A DNA stretch of 64,000 nt. It comes from Hyaloraphidium curvatum. Taxonomy: Eukaryota; Monoblepharomycota; Hyaloraphidiomycetes; Hyaloraphidiales; Hyaloraphidiaceae. The notes beneath the pieces are model-generated. The model searched no databases and had not been told where the DNA came from. It worked only from the letters and a program-made list of their open reading frames with translations. The stretch lies in NCBI GenBank assembly GCA_025558095.1, contig JAIVFI010000027.1:248001-312000 (forward strand), given 5' to 3'. Made by a program: the position numbers and the translations under genes. Numbering within the stretch: the first letter of the stretch is position 1; each line of letters begins with the position of its first letter. Of the stretch, positions 61,909-64,000 are shown piece by piece.

Positions 61909-62041
61909 GGCGGCGATTTGCTGGAAGGATGGAGAGGGGTGGGTTCCTGGCCCGCCTTTTGTTCGGGCAGGACTGTTCTGCGTTCCGGTCTTCTGGGTGG
62001 AAGCGGAAGGTTCGAGTGTTCGACTACGGCTGGTGACCCCG

Positions 62042-62567
62042 ACTGACGTCACCCTTGCCACAAACCGTCGGCCGGCCCGGAAGTGAGGGCGATATCCCGG
62101 CTACGAAGGCATCGCGGTCCAAAGGGGACCGGGCCCGTGCGGCCGCTGCTTCGGGCGACGCGTCGTCCTCGGGCGGCCGCGCGCGCAGTGGCCGGGCGGG
62201 GAACACCGGGAGGGAGACCGGGAAGAGGGCGAGCCACGCAGCGTCCGAGAACGTCGGCTCCGCTGATTCCGCGTCCGAGAATGTCGGCTCCGCAGAGGGA
62301 GCGTCCTTGACGTCGGGATTTGCGTCGGAGGGCGACATGGCCAAATGAACGGGCGGAAAAGGGAAGACGTCCAACTTCCGAGGGGGCCGGATGCCAAAAG
62401 GTCGCCGGGGACGGACTCTAATTTCCATACGTCCTGCCGCCATTCCATATCTAGTGCTTCGCTGCTTGAACGAAAATGTGCTGGGTGCAGTTGATGTTAC
62501 TACAGCTGGTTTACCCCCCGTTTCACTTCCGGGCCGGCCGACGGTTTGTGGCAAGGGTGACGTTCGT
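62042..62567. mobile_element. MITE-like element with 37-41 bp terminal inverted repeats
   Basis: The left end CACCCTTGCCACAAACCGTC (62050 on) and the right end (to 62559) are perfect inverted repeats over 37 bp, extended to 41 bp by the palindromic ACGT present at both outer ends. ACGT may be a 4-bp target duplication (62046-62049 and 62560-62563). The element is about 515 bp and has no transposase; inside is a ~27-bp direct repeat (GCGTCCGAGAA(C/T)GTCGGCTC) at about 62241-62295. Length, termini and lack of coding fit a non-autonomous DNA transposon. It lies between the divergent P450 and membrane-protein genes. Confidence 0.8.
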
Positions 62568-62581
62568 CGCTGCTCGCGGGC

Positions 62582-64000
62582 ATGTTCCAGCTCGAGGAGT
62601 TCAACGCCCCCTTCGGGCGCGCGCCCATTCCTGCGCTCGTCCGCGTCGTGTACGACGGGCTAAGAGCGGCTCTCTTCACAATGGTGTGGCCTGAAAACGA
62701 CGGACGATTTTCCTACAGGCAGCTTGCCGTTGGTACCGCCGCGCACACAGTTTTCCAGGTCACCTGGACTTTGCCCATTCTGGCCACCGGGATCATGAAA
62801 GGGAACGTCCGATTACAGGGGAGAGAGCTCGACGGGGAGGAGCAAAGCCGGGGCGGGCAAACACCGTTCGACTTCCACGTGCTCACACCCTTGGTGCGCT
62901 ACAACCAGCTCGTCCGTCGGCCGTTGGACGTTGGGATGTGCGATGGGGACGCGGATCGGGTGGCGGACTGCCTGCTGCTCGAACACGACCCCAAGGACCA
63001 GCTTTGTCCCTGTCCTGCCCCATCGTGCGTAGGCGACATCCTGCGCAGGACCGGCCGATTGCAGGCTGCGGGCACCGCCGTCTCATGGATCGGGGGCAAC
63101 GCGATATGGTGCCTATTGGTCATGATTACGCCACTCATCACCTTTGGTGCCTCGACGTGGGGCACATGGTGGCGAGCGCTGATTGCAGTTGTCACACGTG
63201 GGTTCTTGGTTTCGGAACCGCAGTGTTCGCCGGCCCTGATTCCAGCTCCAGTGGTCGTCACAATCTTGACTAGCTTTCAGGGATGGGCAGCCATCTCCTT
63301 CCAGTTTCTCACGATTCTTCCCATCCTTGACCTCCAGCTCCGCCTTCACAATCGCGCCTTGTCGATTGCGCTGTCGCACACCGTCTCGTATTGCGAGCGC
63401 GTACTCCAAGTTGCCGGCAACCCCAAAGTCTTGGACCGCGCGGGCGTATCCCCGCTCTACGCGCGCCTGCACTCCTCGTTTGCCGCTGCATGGCGCTCCC
63501 GCCTCTCCGGCTTCCACACATACCGGCTCCTGCTATTCATGTTGCTCGTCGGGGAGGTGATCTCCGCCACAATCAACATCGTGGGTGGATGCAGATTGAA
63601 GATGCTGTCTACTGACGTGAATGCCGGTAGGCTGGAGCAAGCTGCATCACGGCCTACCAGCTCGGCAGCATCCTGTGGATTGTGGGTGAGCTGCTCAGGG
63701 GCTTGGTGGAGACTGCCGCCGCAAACTCCGAGATCACGACCATCGCCTCGGCCTGCCGCCGCGCCGCGTCGGACCTGCGCCTCCTGCTCGTCTCGTACCC
63801 GCGTGGGCATCCCGCCGCGGTCGAGGAGGCGCGGCGGCACGAGCGTGTGGTCGAGGGGTTCGTCGAGATGCCAGGGCTCCGCGCGCGGTTCCTCGGGTTC
63901 GAGGTGACGTACGCGGTTGTGCGGGGCGTTGCGCTCACGGCGTTCACGGTCGCCGTTGGGTTGTGGAGCATCGCAAGGGGGACGTCGCTCAGCCTGGTCT
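62582..64000 (+). CDS. Polytopic membrane protein (partial, runs off the edge)
   Basis: Exon 1 from ATG 62582 (MFQLEEFNAPFGRAPIPALV) carries hydrophobic segments YRQLAVGTAAHTVFQVTWTL, AIWCLLVMITPLITFGAS, WWRALIAVVT, and FQGWAAISFQFLTILPIL, then a soluble loop and LLLFMLLVGEVISATINIV. An intron ends at about 63641 and exon 2 continues CITAYQLGSILWIVGELLRG ... RFLGFEVTYAVVRGVALTAF to the window end. At least seven membrane segments are likely, with a large loop before the last ones. This is loosely like gustatory-receptor-like or transporter proteins; I cannot assign a family. The start lies 19 bp after the MITE target-site copy. Confidence 0.6.

Noticed and set aside
1..64000. CRISPR array, rRNA operon, phage or conjugative module
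   Set aside because: No regularly spaced short repeats, rRNA cores or prokaryotic operon layout were seen; the introns show this is eukaryotic nuclear DNA.

Overview
The window is nuclear DNA from a GC-rich eukaryote with compact genes and many short introns (mostly about 45-80 nt, GT-AG, often with a CTAAC/CTGAC branch-like motif). I infer a fungus outside the Dikarya, probably an early-diverging or zoosporic lineage. The housekeeping proteins look fungal/opisthokont (coatomer beta', Spc3, Lsm1, NAD-IDH regulatory subunit, ribonucleotide reductase small chain, eL36). The membrane-bound tandem-domain adenylyl cyclase is not the type found in yeasts and moulds. This placement is inference; no rRNA or organelle marker is present.

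Layout. 0-13 kb: C-terminal scrap of an upstream gene; a compact JmjN-ARID-PHD-JmjC-C5HC2 demethylase; an AIG2-like gene (minus); an 11-exon transmembrane adenylyl cyclase; two SUN-domain genes tail to tail. 12.8-21 kb: ribonucleotide reductase small subunit, sharing a promoter with the second SUN gene; an unknown minus gene; a gene encoding two fused P-loop GTPase domains; a damaged DUF5710/CCCH gene; a zinc-less MDR oxidoreductase; a secreted/membrane repeat protein. 21-32 kb: an RmlD-like pseudogene, then an 8.3 kb segment bracketed by ~730-bp inverted repeats whose inner ends lie in a tRNA-Gly(CCC) gene; the segment holds two unknown genes, eL36 and an acidic-tailed unknown. 32-44 kb: a dense housekeeping block: coiled-coil protein, COPI beta', V-ATPase proteolipid, Spc3, a coiled-coil nuclear-type protein, PDH E1 beta. 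44-53.5 kb: a second inverted-repeat pair, its inner end in a tRNA-Pro(CGG) gene, bracketing an intronless amidase, a Cys/His-rich multi-exon gene and a partial duplication of the amidase tail. 54-64 kb: SET/MYND gene, LSM1, IDH1-type subunit, intronless CocE/NonD hydrolase, cytochrome P450, a MITE-like element with 37-41 bp terminal inverted repeats, and a polytopic membrane gene running off the right edge.

The strongest novelties are these. The adenylyl cyclase has its catalytic half-sites in the reverse order to animal enzymes, and the first metal aspartate is encoded by a 10-nt exon. Two unrelated intron-bearing tRNA genes (Gly and Pro) each sit at the inner end of long inverted repeats that also carry extra copies of the tRNA 5' half. 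A 37-41 bp TIR element lies 19 bp before a start codon. One gene fuses two diverged GTPase domains. One gene has a start-codon-only coding exon (COPI beta').

Exon joins were deduced by reading frames, splice signals and family motifs. For most genes the summed exon lengths are multiples of three, but no transcript evidence was available.
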